Notes under the pieces: model-generated
Database searches by the model: none
What the model was told of the DNA's origin: nothing
The model's input: the letters and a program-made list of their open reading frames with translations, nothing else
Part shown: one piece after another, positions 1 to 8,014 of the stretch
Layout: each line of letters starts with the position of its first letter
How positions within the stretch are numbered: position 1 is the first letter of the stretch
Assembly (NCBI GenBank): GCA_007753915.1
Contig: CP036352.1
Span: 4,155,306 to 4,219,305 of the forward strand
From: Phycisphaerae bacterium RAS2
Lineage (GTDB): Bacteria; Planctomycetota; Phycisphaerae; UBA1845; UTPLA1
DNA length: 64,000 nucleotides
Reading direction: 5' to 3'
Program-made: the position numbers and the translations under genes

Positions 1-27
1 AGCGCCAGCGAGCGGGCTCCGGGTGCA

Positions 28-49
28 GTAGGGTGGGCATTTCCCACCA
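28..49. repeat. Dispersed GTAGGGTGGGC palindromic repeat, copy 1
   Basis: The arms GGTGGG and CCCACC enclose a short loop just downstream of the miaA stop codon. A degenerate partner half (TGCCCACTCTACGG) lies near 80-95. The same core recurs near 17949, 35514, 35556, 35601, 44102 and 44148, always between genes, so this is a dispersed family and not a gene-specific terminator. Confidence 0.6.
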
Positions 50-88
50 AATGGTGCTGACGGCGGGAATCGGTAAGCAGTGCCCACT

Positions 89-1066
89 CTACGGCGTGAT
101 TGACAATTGAATCATTTCGAGCAGGCGGCGTGAGACGGATTCGTCCGGTTCATCCTCGCGTACATCCACCCATTGCGTCATCGGGAACTTGCGGAACCAC
201 GTGCGCTGGTGCTTGGCGAGCCGCCGCGTGTTGATTTTGATCTGTTCGATGGCGTCGTCCAACGAGCATTCGCCGCGCAGGTGCGCGAGGATCTCGGCGT
301 AGCCGACGGCCTGGCGAGCCTGCTCGCTTAGCGGTGCACCCTCACCCCGGCCCTCTCCCTTGAAGGGAGAGGGGGTTGTTTCATCGCGCTGCTCACCGAG
401 CAGCGAGCGGACTTCGTCAAAAAGACCCGCGTCGATCATTTGCCGCACGCGATGATTGATTCGGCGCGACGTGTCTTCCTTTTCGCGCCGGATGCCGACC
501 ACCACGGCCGGGTAGCGCAGGTGGGCCGCGTCCCACTGGGTCTGCATGGCGCTAAGCGGCCGGCCGGTGAGGCGATGGACCTCCAGCGCCCGCTCGATGC
601 GTTTGAGATCGTTCGGATGAATGCGCGCCGCGGCGGCCGGATCAGTTGCCGTCAGTTCCACATGCAGGGCCGGCGTGCCTTCGCGAGCCGCCCGCTCTCG
701 CAAGGCCGCACGAAACGACTCATCGGCCGACGGCCCATCGAACATGCCGTACATCAGCCCCATCAGGTAAAGCGGCGTGCCTGCGACGGCCAGCACGGAC
801 TTGCCCCGCGCCGTGATGTCGGCAATGGCTGCATCGGCCAGTTCCACGAATCGCGCGACGCTGAACGATTCGCTCGGCTCGACCACATCGATGAGGTGGT
901 GCCGCGCGGCGGCGCGTTCGGCGGGCGTCGGCTTGGCGGTACCGATGTCCATGCGGCGATAGACCTGCATGGAGTCGATGCTGACTATTTCAGCGCTTAT
1001 AAGCGGGGCGAGGGCGAGGGCGGCGGCGGTCTTTCCAGTGGCAGTGGTTCCCAACAGGAGGACCAT
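89..1066 (-). CDS. miaA: tRNA dimethylallyltransferase MiaA
   Basis: Transfers a dimethylallyl group to N6 of A37 in tRNAs that read UNN codons. The P-loop GTTATGKT is at residues 6-13, followed by the family blocks SIDSMQVYRRMDIGTAKP, HHLIDVV, VAGTPLYL and the C-terminal KINTRRLAKHQRTWFRK. With the ATG at 1066 the protein is 325 aa, normal for the family. A GTG at 1108 would add 14 residues and is also plausible; neither has a clear ribosome binding site. The open frame runs upstream to 1372, but that part lacks MiaA similarity. Near residues 232-239 a low-complexity stretch, SPFKGEGRGEG, is encoded by an interspersed DNA palindrome inserted in frame between conserved blocks. Confidence 0.93.
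   Translation of the reverse strand: MVLLLGTTATGKTAAALALAPLISAEIVSIDSMQVYRRMDIGTAKPTPAERAAARHHLIDVVEPSESFSVARFVELADAAIADITARGKSVLAVAGTPLYLMGLMYGMFDGPSADESFRAALRERAAREGTPALHVELTATDPAAAARIHPNDLKRIERALEVHRLTGRPLSAMQTQWDAAHLRYPAVVVGIRREKEDTSRRINHRVRQMIDAGLFDEVRSLLGEQRDETTPSPFKGEGRGEGAPLSEQARQAVGYAEILAHLRGECSLDDAIEQIKINTRRLAKHQRTWFRKFPMTQWVDVREDEPDESVSRRLLEMIQLSITP
351..373. repeat. 23-bp palindrome inside miaA
   Basis: Perfect 11-bp arms CCCTCTCCCTT and AAGGGAGAGGG around a single G. It lies in frame within miaA, where its translation gives the GEGRGEG peptide. A near copy sits between genes at 30814-30836. This is the behaviour of a small mobile palindromic element. Confidence 0.7.
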
Positions 1067-1468
1067 ACGGGGCCGGAGCGGGTCGGTGATCGGAGATTTC
1101 GCAGTCACAACCGTGAAATATAAAGTCCGCTGGCTCCATGAGATAGTGACGCGGACAAGCACCAGCATGACGTTGCCGGTGAAGGCGTCCGCTGAAAGGT
1201 GGAATAGGCGGGCTATTGGGGTGGTTTTATATGGCGGGTGGTCGAGGCCCGCGGGGCAGACGGACCTGTTGCGCGATTGTTTCACAGGGAGTTTGGCGAA
1301 ACCGGGGGCAGGATCGTAACGTATGAGTCTTCTGACAGCGTCGCGGGGCGCCGGGCCGGCTGCCGGGCGCATGTGAACGAAATGGAAATCAGGCGAGGGG
1401 CGGCAAGCGGCTGCGTGGCCGCGGGATTGCCCCTGCCGACGGCAATGCGAGTCGAACGGGAGATTGCG
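1067..1468. other. Intergenic region between divergent miaA and the Cys-rich protein gene
   Basis: About 400 bases with long open frames on both strands, none showing a recognisable domain. It should hold both divergent promoters. On the minus strand a TTTATATTT tract lies just upstream of the alternative miaA GTG start. I see no RNA gene or strong hairpin. Confidence 0.4.
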
Positions 1469-2410
1469 ATGATGAAGCGAATGGTTTGTGGAGCGTTGGC
1501 TGTCGCGGTCGTGTGTTGTCTGAACACGATGGCGCTGGCCGGCCCGGGCTGCTGCAAAGATAAATCGGCCGCCAAGGGAACGACGGTGGCGGCGAAGGAC
1601 GGCTGCTGCAAGAGCAAGGACGGCGCCCAGGTGACGATGGCGTCGATGAAGGAAGGCTGCTGCTCGAAGTCGGGCATGCCGACGATGGCGATGAAGGTCG
1701 GCGACAAGTCGTACAACTGCCCGATGGAAGCCGGCAAGGCGGCTGAGGCGTCGAAGGGCAAGATCGTTTACGTCGTGGCGGGCGAGTCGTACGAGTGCAA
1801 GGACAAGGCCGAGGCGGCGCTGGTCGCGGCATCGGAGGAGTTCATCACCAAGTTCACGACGATCGCCTGCGTGAAGGATGGCGAGATCAGCTACTGCAAC
1901 GACAAGCAGATGGCGTCGTGCAGCAAGACGAAGACGGCGGCTGCCCCCTGCTCGAAGAAGGGCGAAGGCGAGCCGGCCGTTCAGACGACGAAGGTCAACA
2001 TGGCGGCCGTTTCGGGCAACACCGAGCCCGGCACGTGCAACAAGACCAAGGGCTCGGCCGACATGAAGGACCGCCCGGGCACGTTTGTGGCGAGCGGCGA
2101 ATCGAGCTGCTCGAAGGACAAGGGCGCGAAGTTCATGGTGGCCGGCCGGATGTTTGACACGATGGAAGAGGCGCAGAAGGCGCGCGAGGTCGTGCTGGCT
2201 GCGATCAAGCCGGTGTCGATGAAGTACGTTGTGGACGGCAAGGAAGTGGATTGCTCGTCGAAGGTCTGCCCGAAGGCGAAGGCCGACGGCAAGGTGACCT
2301 TCGTCGTGAAGAACGAGAAGATGACGTGCGAGTCGTCGGCCCGGATGGCGCTGGTGAAGGCGCAGTACGAGGCGGCGATGGCGGCGGCGGAGAAAGTGAC
2401 GAAGAGCTAA
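1469..2410 (+). CDS. Secreted Cys-rich protein with internal repeats, function unknown
   Basis: The start at 1469 is chosen because GGGAGA lies about 6 bases upstream and the first 24 residues form a signal peptide ending ALA. The 313-aa product is therefore probably exported. The mature N-terminus has three CC pairs (GCCKD, GCCKS, GCCSKSG at residues 27-69), with further single-Cys SCSK, PCSKK and TCNK motifs in mid-protein. Residues 75-128 and 251-307 are two copies of one module: a short strand ending in Cys, then YVVAGESYEC-like or TFVVKNEKMTC, then an Ala-rich helix (AALVAA, MALVKA). A degenerate third half-unit, FMVAGRMFDTMEEAQKA, has lost its Cys. Metal or redox binding is only a guess. 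I do not recognise a named family. A strong terminator follows, so it is probably transcribed alone. Confidence 0.8.
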   Translation: MMKRMVCGALAVAVVCCLNTMALAGPGCCKDKSAAKGTTVAAKDGCCKSKDGAQVTMASMKEGCCSKSGMPTMAMKVGDKSYNCPMEAGKAAEASKGKIVYVVAGESYECKDKAEAALVAASEEFITKFTTIACVKDGEISYCNDKQMASCSKTKTAAAPCSKKGEGEPAVQTTKVNMAAVSGNTEPGTCNKTKGSADMKDRPGTFVASGESSCSKDKGAKFMVAGRMFDTMEEAQKAREVVLAAIKPVSMKYVVDGKEVDCSSKVCPKAKADGKVTFVVKNEKMTCESSARMALVKAQYEAAMAAAEKVTKS

Positions 2411-2471
2411 GTCCGTTGTCGAGATGAGCGTCGGGTGAAGTATCCGGCGCAGTCATGCAGAGTGAACCCAG

Positions 2472-2511
2472 CGCCCGCGGCGTCGTATGCACGTCGCGGG
2501 CGTTTTCTTTT
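2472..2511 (+). terminator. Rho-independent terminator after the Cys-rich protein gene
   Basis: Stem CGCCCGCG (2472-2479) pairs with CGCGGGCG (2495-2502) and is followed directly by TTTTCTTTT. It lies 61 bases past the stop codon. Confidence 0.8.
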
Positions 2512-2626
2512 GCTCGAATCCCGCCGCAACACGGGCCTTCAATGCGACGGGGTTGAATGCCCGCAACGCTGCGAATAGCATTCGGCCCGGCGCGGCAACC
2601 TGGAACAATCGTTATTCATTTTCTCC

Positions 2627-4138
2627 ATGAGCGACCAATACTACGAAGAACGTCTGAAGAAGCTGCATCAGCACGCCGAGCGCGGAGTCGATCCGTACGG
2701 TACGCGGTTTGAAGGCGTGATCAGCGCGGCCGACGTTCGGGCGCGCGTCGAATCGGCGAAGCTGGAGGCCGGTCAGACCGACGCATCGAGCAAGGTGCGT
2801 ACGGCCGGGCGCATCGCGCTGCGGCGCGTGATGGGCAAGCTTGCGTTTCTGACGCTGCGCGATTCGACGGGCGACGTGCAGATCGGCATCTCGAAGGCGA
2901 CGGTGGGAGACGCCGCATGGGAGGGCGTCGGGCTGCTGGACCTGGGCGACATCCTCGGCGTGGACGGCTCGCCTGGCCGCACGAAGACGGGTGAAGTGAC
3001 CGTCTGGGCCGACTCGGTCACGCTGCTTTGCAAGGCGCTGCGCCCGCCGCCGGAAAAGTGGCACGGCCTGACCGACACGGATCAGCGCTATCGGCAGCGG
3101 TATGTCGATTTGTTCTCCAATCCCGAGGTGATGGCGACGTTCAAGGCGCGCTGCCGGATTATCGACGCGGTGCGTGACTTCCTGCGCGGGCGCGGGTTTC
3201 TGGAAGTGGAGACGCCGATGCTGCAGCCGATCTACGGCGGGGCGGCGGCGCGGCCGTTCACGACGCATCACAACACGCTGGACATGGACCTGTTCCTGCG
3301 GATCAGTCCGGAACTGTACCTGAAGCGGCTGCTGGTCGGCGGCATGGAGCGGGTGTTTGAGATCAATCGCAATTTTCGCAACGAGGGGATCAGCACGCAG
3401 CACAACCCCGAGTTCACGATGATGGAATGCTACCAGGCCTACGGCGACTTGTCCGACATGATGGACATCGTCGAGGGGCTGTGCGTCGCGTCGATCGAAG
3501 CGACGGGCGGAAGCTACAAGCGTCAATTTCGCGGGCACGAGGTGGATTTTACCCCGCCCTGGCCGCGCAAGGCGTACTACGATCTGCTGACCGAGCACGC
3601 GGGCGTGGACGGGCGCGACGCGGCAGCCGTGCGGAAGCGTGCGGCGCAGATCGGCATCGAAGCGCCGGGGATGGACGACGCGATCATCGCGAACAAACTG
3701 TTCGAGGCGACAGTCGAGGAGAAGCTGATCGGCCCGCTGTTCGTCACCGAGTATCCCGCGGCGCTGTGCCCGCTGACACGGCGCAAGAAAGACGACCCCG
3801 GCATCGCGCTGCGGTTTGAGGCGTATGTGTCCGGCATGGAGATCGCCAACGCGTACACCGAGCTGAACGACCCGGCCGTGCAGCGCGAGACGCTGTCGGC
3901 GCAGGTGAAGGGCGAGGGCGATGAGACGATGCGTGTGATGGATGATGATTTCATCACGTCGCTGGAATACGGCATGCCGCCGGCGGGCGGGCTGGGCGTC
4001 GGCATCGACCGGCTGGTGATGGTCATGACCGGCGCGGCGAGCATCCGCGACGTGATTCTTTTTCCCCTTCAACGGCCCGCGGGCGGCGGCGCATCGGCGG
4101 GCGGCGCCGCGCCATCCTCGGCATCGGGCAAGGAATAG
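2627..4138 (+). CDS. lysS: Lysyl-tRNA synthetase, class II
   Basis: Charges tRNA-Lys with lysine. The N-terminal OB-fold anticodon-binding domain (about residues 58-150, GRIALRRVMGKLAFLTLRD) is followed by the class II catalytic core: motif 1 in FLRGRGFLEVETPML, motif 2 in FRNEGISTQHNPEFTMME and motif 3 in GLGVGIDRLVM. At 503 aa it has the usual length. The C-terminus ends in a Gly/Ala/Ser-rich tail (GGGASAGGAAPSSASGKE), probably disordered. The permease gene starts two bases after its stop, so the two are probably co-transcribed. Cytoplasmic. Confidence 0.97.
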   Translation: MSDQYYEERLKKLHQHAERGVDPYGTRFEGVISAADVRARVESAKLEAGQTDASSKVRTAGRIALRRVMGKLAFLTLRDSTGDVQIGISKATVGDAAWEGVGLLDLGDILGVDGSPGRTKTGEVTVWADSVTLLCKALRPPPEKWHGLTDTDQRYRQRYVDLFSNPEVMATFKARCRIIDAVRDFLRGRGFLEVETPMLQPIYGGAAARPFTTHHNTLDMDLFLRISPELYLKRLLVGGMERVFEINRNFRNEGISTQHNPEFTMMECYQAYGDLSDMMDIVEGLCVASIEATGGSYKRQFRGHEVDFTPPWPRKAYYDLLTEHAGVDGRDAAAVRKRAAQIGIEAPGMDDAIIANKLFEATVEEKLIGPLFVTEYPAALCPLTRRKKDDPGIALRFEAYVSGMEIANAYTELNDPAVQRETLSAQVKGEGDETMRVMDDDFITSLEYGMPPAGGLGVGIDRLVMVMTGAASIRDVILFPLQRPAGGGASAGGAAPSSASGKE

Positions 4139-4140
4139 CC

Positions 4141-6801
4141 GTGCCCTCGCGATTCGCGCTGATTTTGTTCATCCTGTTTGCGCCGGTCACAGTCCCGGTC
4201 TATCTTCTTTTTCTCGTCGTCGCCAATCTGATCGCGGGCGCGTTTTACATCGTCTTTGAGGCGGCGTTGGCGCCGTTGCTCGGGCGACCGATCGCGCTGT
4301 CGCGCGGCACGATGGCGCTGCTCACGATCCCCGTGCTCGTCGCGGCCCCGCTCGTGGCCATCGCGCTGGCGGTGGTCGGGTTGCTGCGATGGATTGTGAA
4401 GGCGCTCGCCGCGCTGGGCCGGTGGCAGACCGGCGCAACCTCGCGCGGCACCGCCGTGGCTGCGGGCTTTGTCTGGTTCGTGGTCGCATTGTGGACAACG
4501 CTTGCCTGCATGAACGCGGCATGGGGCGGGTCGCTGATCGGACGGCCGATTCAGGGGCGCGAGTTGTTCGTGGAGCATGTCGCGCGCGGACGGATGCTGC
4601 GTCAGATGCCGGAGTCGATGCAGGCGAAGCGGCGCGAGTTGATTGCCCACTTGAAAGAGCATCAGTCCGCTGCCCATTGGGAATGGCGCTACCTGCTGGC
4701 GGACCTGGAAGATGACCAGGCGCCGTTCGACGGCCTGACCCCGACGGTGCAGAAACGGCTGACGGGAATGGCGTGGTATTTCATTCCCAGCGAGGTGTCG
4801 ACCGACGGGCAGGATCACAGCCTGCTGCTGCTGGGGGCGATGTTGTTCGTCTGGGTGCTGCTGATTCGGTGGCCGGGGATGTTTGGCGCGGCGCGGTGGA
4901 GCTGGTCGCGCTGGTGCCTGTACGGGTTGCGCGTCGGCGTCGCGGCGTATGCGATCTACTCGCTGTTGGCGTGGGAACCGACGACCTTGTATCACCGGTT
5001 CTTTTTCGGCGATTCGCCCGAGCTTCCGTTCTCGTTTCGCTTCTTCAGCCCGGCGCTGTGGCTGGGGATGGACTGCGAGTCGTTCGTGCGCCTGGAGTGG
5101 TATTACTTCAACGCGGCGCTGTGGCTCGTGCTGATCGGCGTGGCGTCGATGATCTGGTGGTTGTCGTGGCGGGTGAGTCCGTTCCTGGGCTGGCCGCGAT
5201 TCTACGTCGCGTTCCTGGCGGCGCGGTTGCTCCAGCACAAGCGGATCGCGTTCTTTTCCGTTGGCGCAGTCACGCTGTGCGTCGCGATGATGATCATCGT
5301 CATCAGTGTCATGGGTGGATTCGTCGACAGCATCCGCGACAAAGCGCACGGTCTGCTCGGCGACCTGGTGATGGACGGCAGCCTGCAGGGGTTTCCGTAT
5401 TACCAGGGCTTCATTGATCGCATCAGCAAGCTGACCGATCCGAAGTCGGGCAGGCCGATCGTTGTGCAAGCGACGCCGCTGGTGCGCACCGTGGGGATTT
5501 TGCAATTCCCGGCGAGCAAGAGCGCTCGCAACGTTGGCATTCTCGGAATTCGACTGGACGAGTACGTGCGCACAACGCAATTCGGGAGTGACCTCTTCTA
5601 TCAGAATCGCTACGGCGGCACGACACTGGCGCGACAGGGTCAGCCGTTCTACGGATTCAGTGAGTCGGGCCTGCCGACGCTGCCGGGCGAGATGGATTTG
5701 CAATGGGAGCATTATCTGGCGAAGTTGTCCGAGGAGCAGCGGCGTGACGAATCGCAGCGGTACATCCGTCGTCCGGGTGAACTATTCCCCGGACCCGGTG
5801 TGTTCGCCGGGCCGAAGGAAAAGCCGGTGATTGAGGGCACCGAGTGGCCGGGCATCATCATCGGGCGGTCGATCGTGGCGCGGCGGCTGCCCACCGGCGA
5901 ATACAAGCGGTCGGAGACGCTGCCGCGCGGCGAGCGCGTGATGCTGACGATCGTGCCGCTGACGCGCAGTGGAGACATCAGCACCGAGCCGCCGCCCAAG
6001 GCGGTGTTTCGCTACGCGGACGATTCGCGCACGGGCATTCACGAGATCGACTCGCAGAACGTGTACGTCGATTTCGATGAATTGCAGCGGCTGCTTTCCA
6101 TGGAGCCGCAGAAGCGGTCCGACGGCACGACGGCGTCGGCGCGATGCAGCCAGATCCTGATCAACCTGGATGAGCAATTCAGCCGGCTCGGCGATCGCCA
6201 GACGCTGCAACGCTACAAGGCGTTGATCGAATCGGAATGGCTGAAGCACCTCGAAACGATCAAGCCCGACGCCCTGGAAGTCGGCATGCTGGCGAACGTG
6301 GGCATCCAGACATGGGAAGAAATGCAGGCGACGTACATCTCGGCGATTGAAAAGGAAAAGTTCCTCGTGCTGATCATGTTCGGCGTGATCAGCATCGTCG
6401 CGGTGTTCATGATCTTCTGCGTCTTTCACATGATCGTGCAGGAGAAAACGCGCGACATCGGCATCATCAAGAGCCTCGGCGGCAGCGCCGCGGGCGTGTC
6501 GGCGGTGTTTCTCGCTTACGGCGCGGCAATCGGGCTGGTCGGCTGCGTCTTCGGGTCGATGCTGGGGATATCGTTCATCGACCACATCAACGAGATTCAG
6601 GACTGGCTGGCGCGGTTGAATCCCGAATGGCGCGTCTGGAGTCCGGAGACGTATTCGTTTGACCGGATCCCCAGCGCGTGGAAATGGCCGGAAGTCATCG
6701 GCATCGGAATCCTCTCGATTGTGTCGGCGCTGCTGGGGGCGCTGGTACCGGCGGTGCGAGCAGGGCGAACCTGGCCGGTGGAGACACTGCGTTATGAATA
6801 G
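4141..6801 (+). CDS. LolC/E-type (FtsX superfamily) ABC permease with a large extra N-terminal membrane domain
   Basis: GTG start with AAGGA upstream, two bases after lysS. From about residue 353 (FYVAFLAARLLQHKRIAFFSVGAVTLCVAMMIIVISVMGGF) the protein follows the LolC/LolE plan: one membrane helix, a large periplasmic domain (about 390-745), then three helices ending in EKTRDIGIIKSLGGS and PAVRAGRTWPVETLRYE. In this family such proteins move lipoproteins or other lipids from the inner membrane, powered by a LolD-type ATPase, which is encoded next. The first 350 residues are unusual: they hold about six further predicted membrane helices and bring the length to 886 aa, roughly twice that of a normal LolC/E. 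Confidence 0.88.
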   Translation: MPSRFALILFILFAPVTVPVYLLFLVVANLIAGAFYIVFEAALAPLLGRPIALSRGTMALLTIPVLVAAPLVAIALAVVGLLRWIVKALAALGRWQTGATSRGTAVAAGFVWFVVALWTTLACMNAAWGGSLIGRPIQGRELFVEHVARGRMLRQMPESMQAKRRELIAHLKEHQSAAHWEWRYLLADLEDDQAPFDGLTPTVQKRLTGMAWYFIPSEVSTDGQDHSLLLLGAMLFVWVLLIRWPGMFGAARWSWSRWCLYGLRVGVAAYAIYSLLAWEPTTLYHRFFFGDSPELPFSFRFFSPALWLGMDCESFVRLEWYYFNAALWLVLIGVASMIWWLSWRVSPFLGWPRFYVAFLAARLLQHKRIAFFSVGAVTLCVAMMIIVISVMGGFVDSIRDKAHGLLGDLVMDGSLQGFPYYQGFIDRISKLTDPKSGRPIVVQATPLVRTVGILQFPASKSARNVGILGIRLDEYVRTTQFGSDLFYQNRYGGTTLARQGQPFYGFSESGLPTLPGEMDLQWEHYLAKLSEEQRRDESQRYIRRPGELFPGPGVFAGPKEKPVIEGTEWPGIIIGRSIVARRLPTGEYKRSETLPRGERVMLTIVPLTRSGDISTEPPPKAVFRYADDSRTGIHEIDSQNVYVDFDELQRLLSMEPQKRSDGTTASARCSQILINLDEQFSRLGDRQTLQRYKALIESEWLKHLETIKPDALEVGMLANVGIQTWEEMQATYISAIEKEKFLVLIMFGVISIVAVFMIFCVFHMIVQEKTRDIGIIKSLGGSAAGVSAVFLAYGAAIGLVGCVFGSMLGISFIDHINEIQDWLARLNPEWRVWSPETYSFDRIPSAWKWPEVIGIGILSIVSALLGALVPAVRAGRTWPVETLRYE

Positions 6802-6879
6802 CGAATTGCGAAGAGCAAATTGCAAAATCGGCCTGAACCGGATTGAGGATCGCGCGGCAAAACAAAGCCAACACGGCAC

Positions 6880-6899
6880 AGCGACGCATCGCTTTTTTT
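6880..6899 (+). terminator. Possible short intrinsic terminator or attenuator
   Basis: AGCGA, loop CGCA, TCGCT, then a run of T. It lies in the 143-bp gap between the permease and its ATPase. The stem is only 5 bp, so it may merely reduce read-through. Confidence 0.35.
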
Positions 6900-6944
6900 C
6901 GCCATTTGTCTATTCATGCGAAGGCACGGATCGGAGGCCTCGCC

Positions 6945-7775
6945 ATGCCTGACCCCATCCTTCGCTGCGAAAACGTTCACAAGATCTACCGGCTGGGGCG
7001 GACGGAGCTGCCGGTCCTGCGCGGGGTGGACGTGTCCATCGAGGCGGGCCGGTTTGTCGTGATTACCGGAAGCAGCGGAAGCGGCAAGAGTACACTGATG
7101 CACGTGATGAGCGGGCTGGATGTTCCACAGCGGGGGCAGGTGTATTTCCGGCGGCAGCCGCTGTTTGAGCCGGAAGGCCTGCGGAAGATTCCAAAGGGTC
7201 GCGAGGAAGGTTTCGCGATGGCGCCCGAACCAGCCCGTGCCGCCGGCGTACAGGCTGGGGCGGCGGCTGGTTCGACCCGCGTCGTCGCAGGCTCCGGGCA
7301 GCCGCACCGCTTCCTGGAGCAGCAGCGGGAGCACTGGCTGAACTCGTCGTTCGGATTCGTGTTTCAGTTTTATCATCTGCTTCCGGAATGCGACGTGCTG
7401 GAGAACGTGCTGCTGCCTGCGATGGTCGGTCGGCCGGTGGGACACTGGCTGGCGGAGCGGCGCGGGGCCGAAGTTCGAGCGCGGGGGCTGCTGGAGCGCG
7501 TCGGCCTGACCGCGCGGCTACGGCATCGGCCGAACGAGTTGTCCGGCGGCGAGCGGCAACGTGTTGCGATTTGTCGCGCGCTCATGAGTGAGCCGGCGGT
7601 ACTGTTTGCCGATGAGCCGACGGGAAACCTGGACGCCAAGACGGGGCGAGAGATTCTGGACCTGCTCCGCGAGTTGAATCGGGGCGGCCAGACACTGGTG
7701 ATGGTGACCCACGACCGGGACCTGGCCCGCTCGGCCGACGAGGTGGTGCATTTGGTCGACGGTCGGGTAGAATAA
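6945..7775 (+). CDS. LolD-like ABC transporter ATP-binding protein with an insertion
   Basis: Likely ATPase partner of the LolC/E-like permease. The ATG at 6945 is supported by GGAGG seven bases upstream. Walker A is GSSGSGKS (residues 42-49), the Q-loop is FQFYHLLPE (about 140-148), the signature is LSGGERQRVAICRAL, Walker B is AVLFADEPTGNLD, and the H-loop is MVTHDRDLA. The MacB/LolD subfamily is shown by LPVLRGVDVSIEAG and ADEPTGNLDAKTG. About 50 residues rich in Ala, Gly and Arg (roughly 77-128) are inserted between the Walker A helix and the Q-loop, making 276 aa against a usual 220-235. The reading frame is intact throughout and the flanking motifs are normal. Confidence 0.92.
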   Translation: MPDPILRCENVHKIYRLGRTELPVLRGVDVSIEAGRFVVITGSSGSGKSTLMHVMSGLDVPQRGQVYFRRQPLFEPEGLRKIPKGREEGFAMAPEPARAAGVQAGAAAGSTRVVAGSGQPHRFLEQQREHWLNSSFGFVFQFYHLLPECDVLENVLLPAMVGRPVGHWLAERRGAEVRARGLLERVGLTARLRHRPNELSGGERQRVAICRALMSEPAVLFADEPTGNLDAKTGREILDLLRELNRGGQTLVMVTHDRDLARSADEVVHLVDGRVE

Positions 7776-8014
7776 TTCAGCGATCCGCTGCGGGCTGCGA
7801 AGGACCTGACGTTCACCGCCGGATCGATTGAATTGTTCATTTAGCCGGCGGGCTTGCTCGCCGTTCGATATCCCGTCGCATGTCGTTCATCCGCAGGAAT
7901 CTGGTCGCCCACGCGATCAAGACGAAAGAAAGCGAGGCGGGTACAATGAGCGTTTTGGAAAGTTCGAGGCGCGTAGCCAAAATCGATCACGTTCGACCCA
8001 AGGGAGGCGCCACG

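Noticed and set aside
440-1123. 227-aa open frame on the plus strand opposite miaA
   Set aside because: It is the antisense of a clear miaA frame, with no domain or ribosome binding site. High GC makes long antisense frames common here.
1238-1468. Upstream extension of the Cys-rich protein to 1238
   Set aside because: It would put 77 residues before a good signal peptide and ribosome binding site at 1469.
2612-4072. 486-aa open frame antisense to lysS
   Set aside because: Arg/His-rich translation without any known motif, fully inside lysS, so it is a codon-bias shadow.
4069-5712. 547-aa open frame antisense to the permease
   Set aside because: Low-complexity Arg/Gln/Asp text and full overlap with a gene of clear membrane-protein pattern.
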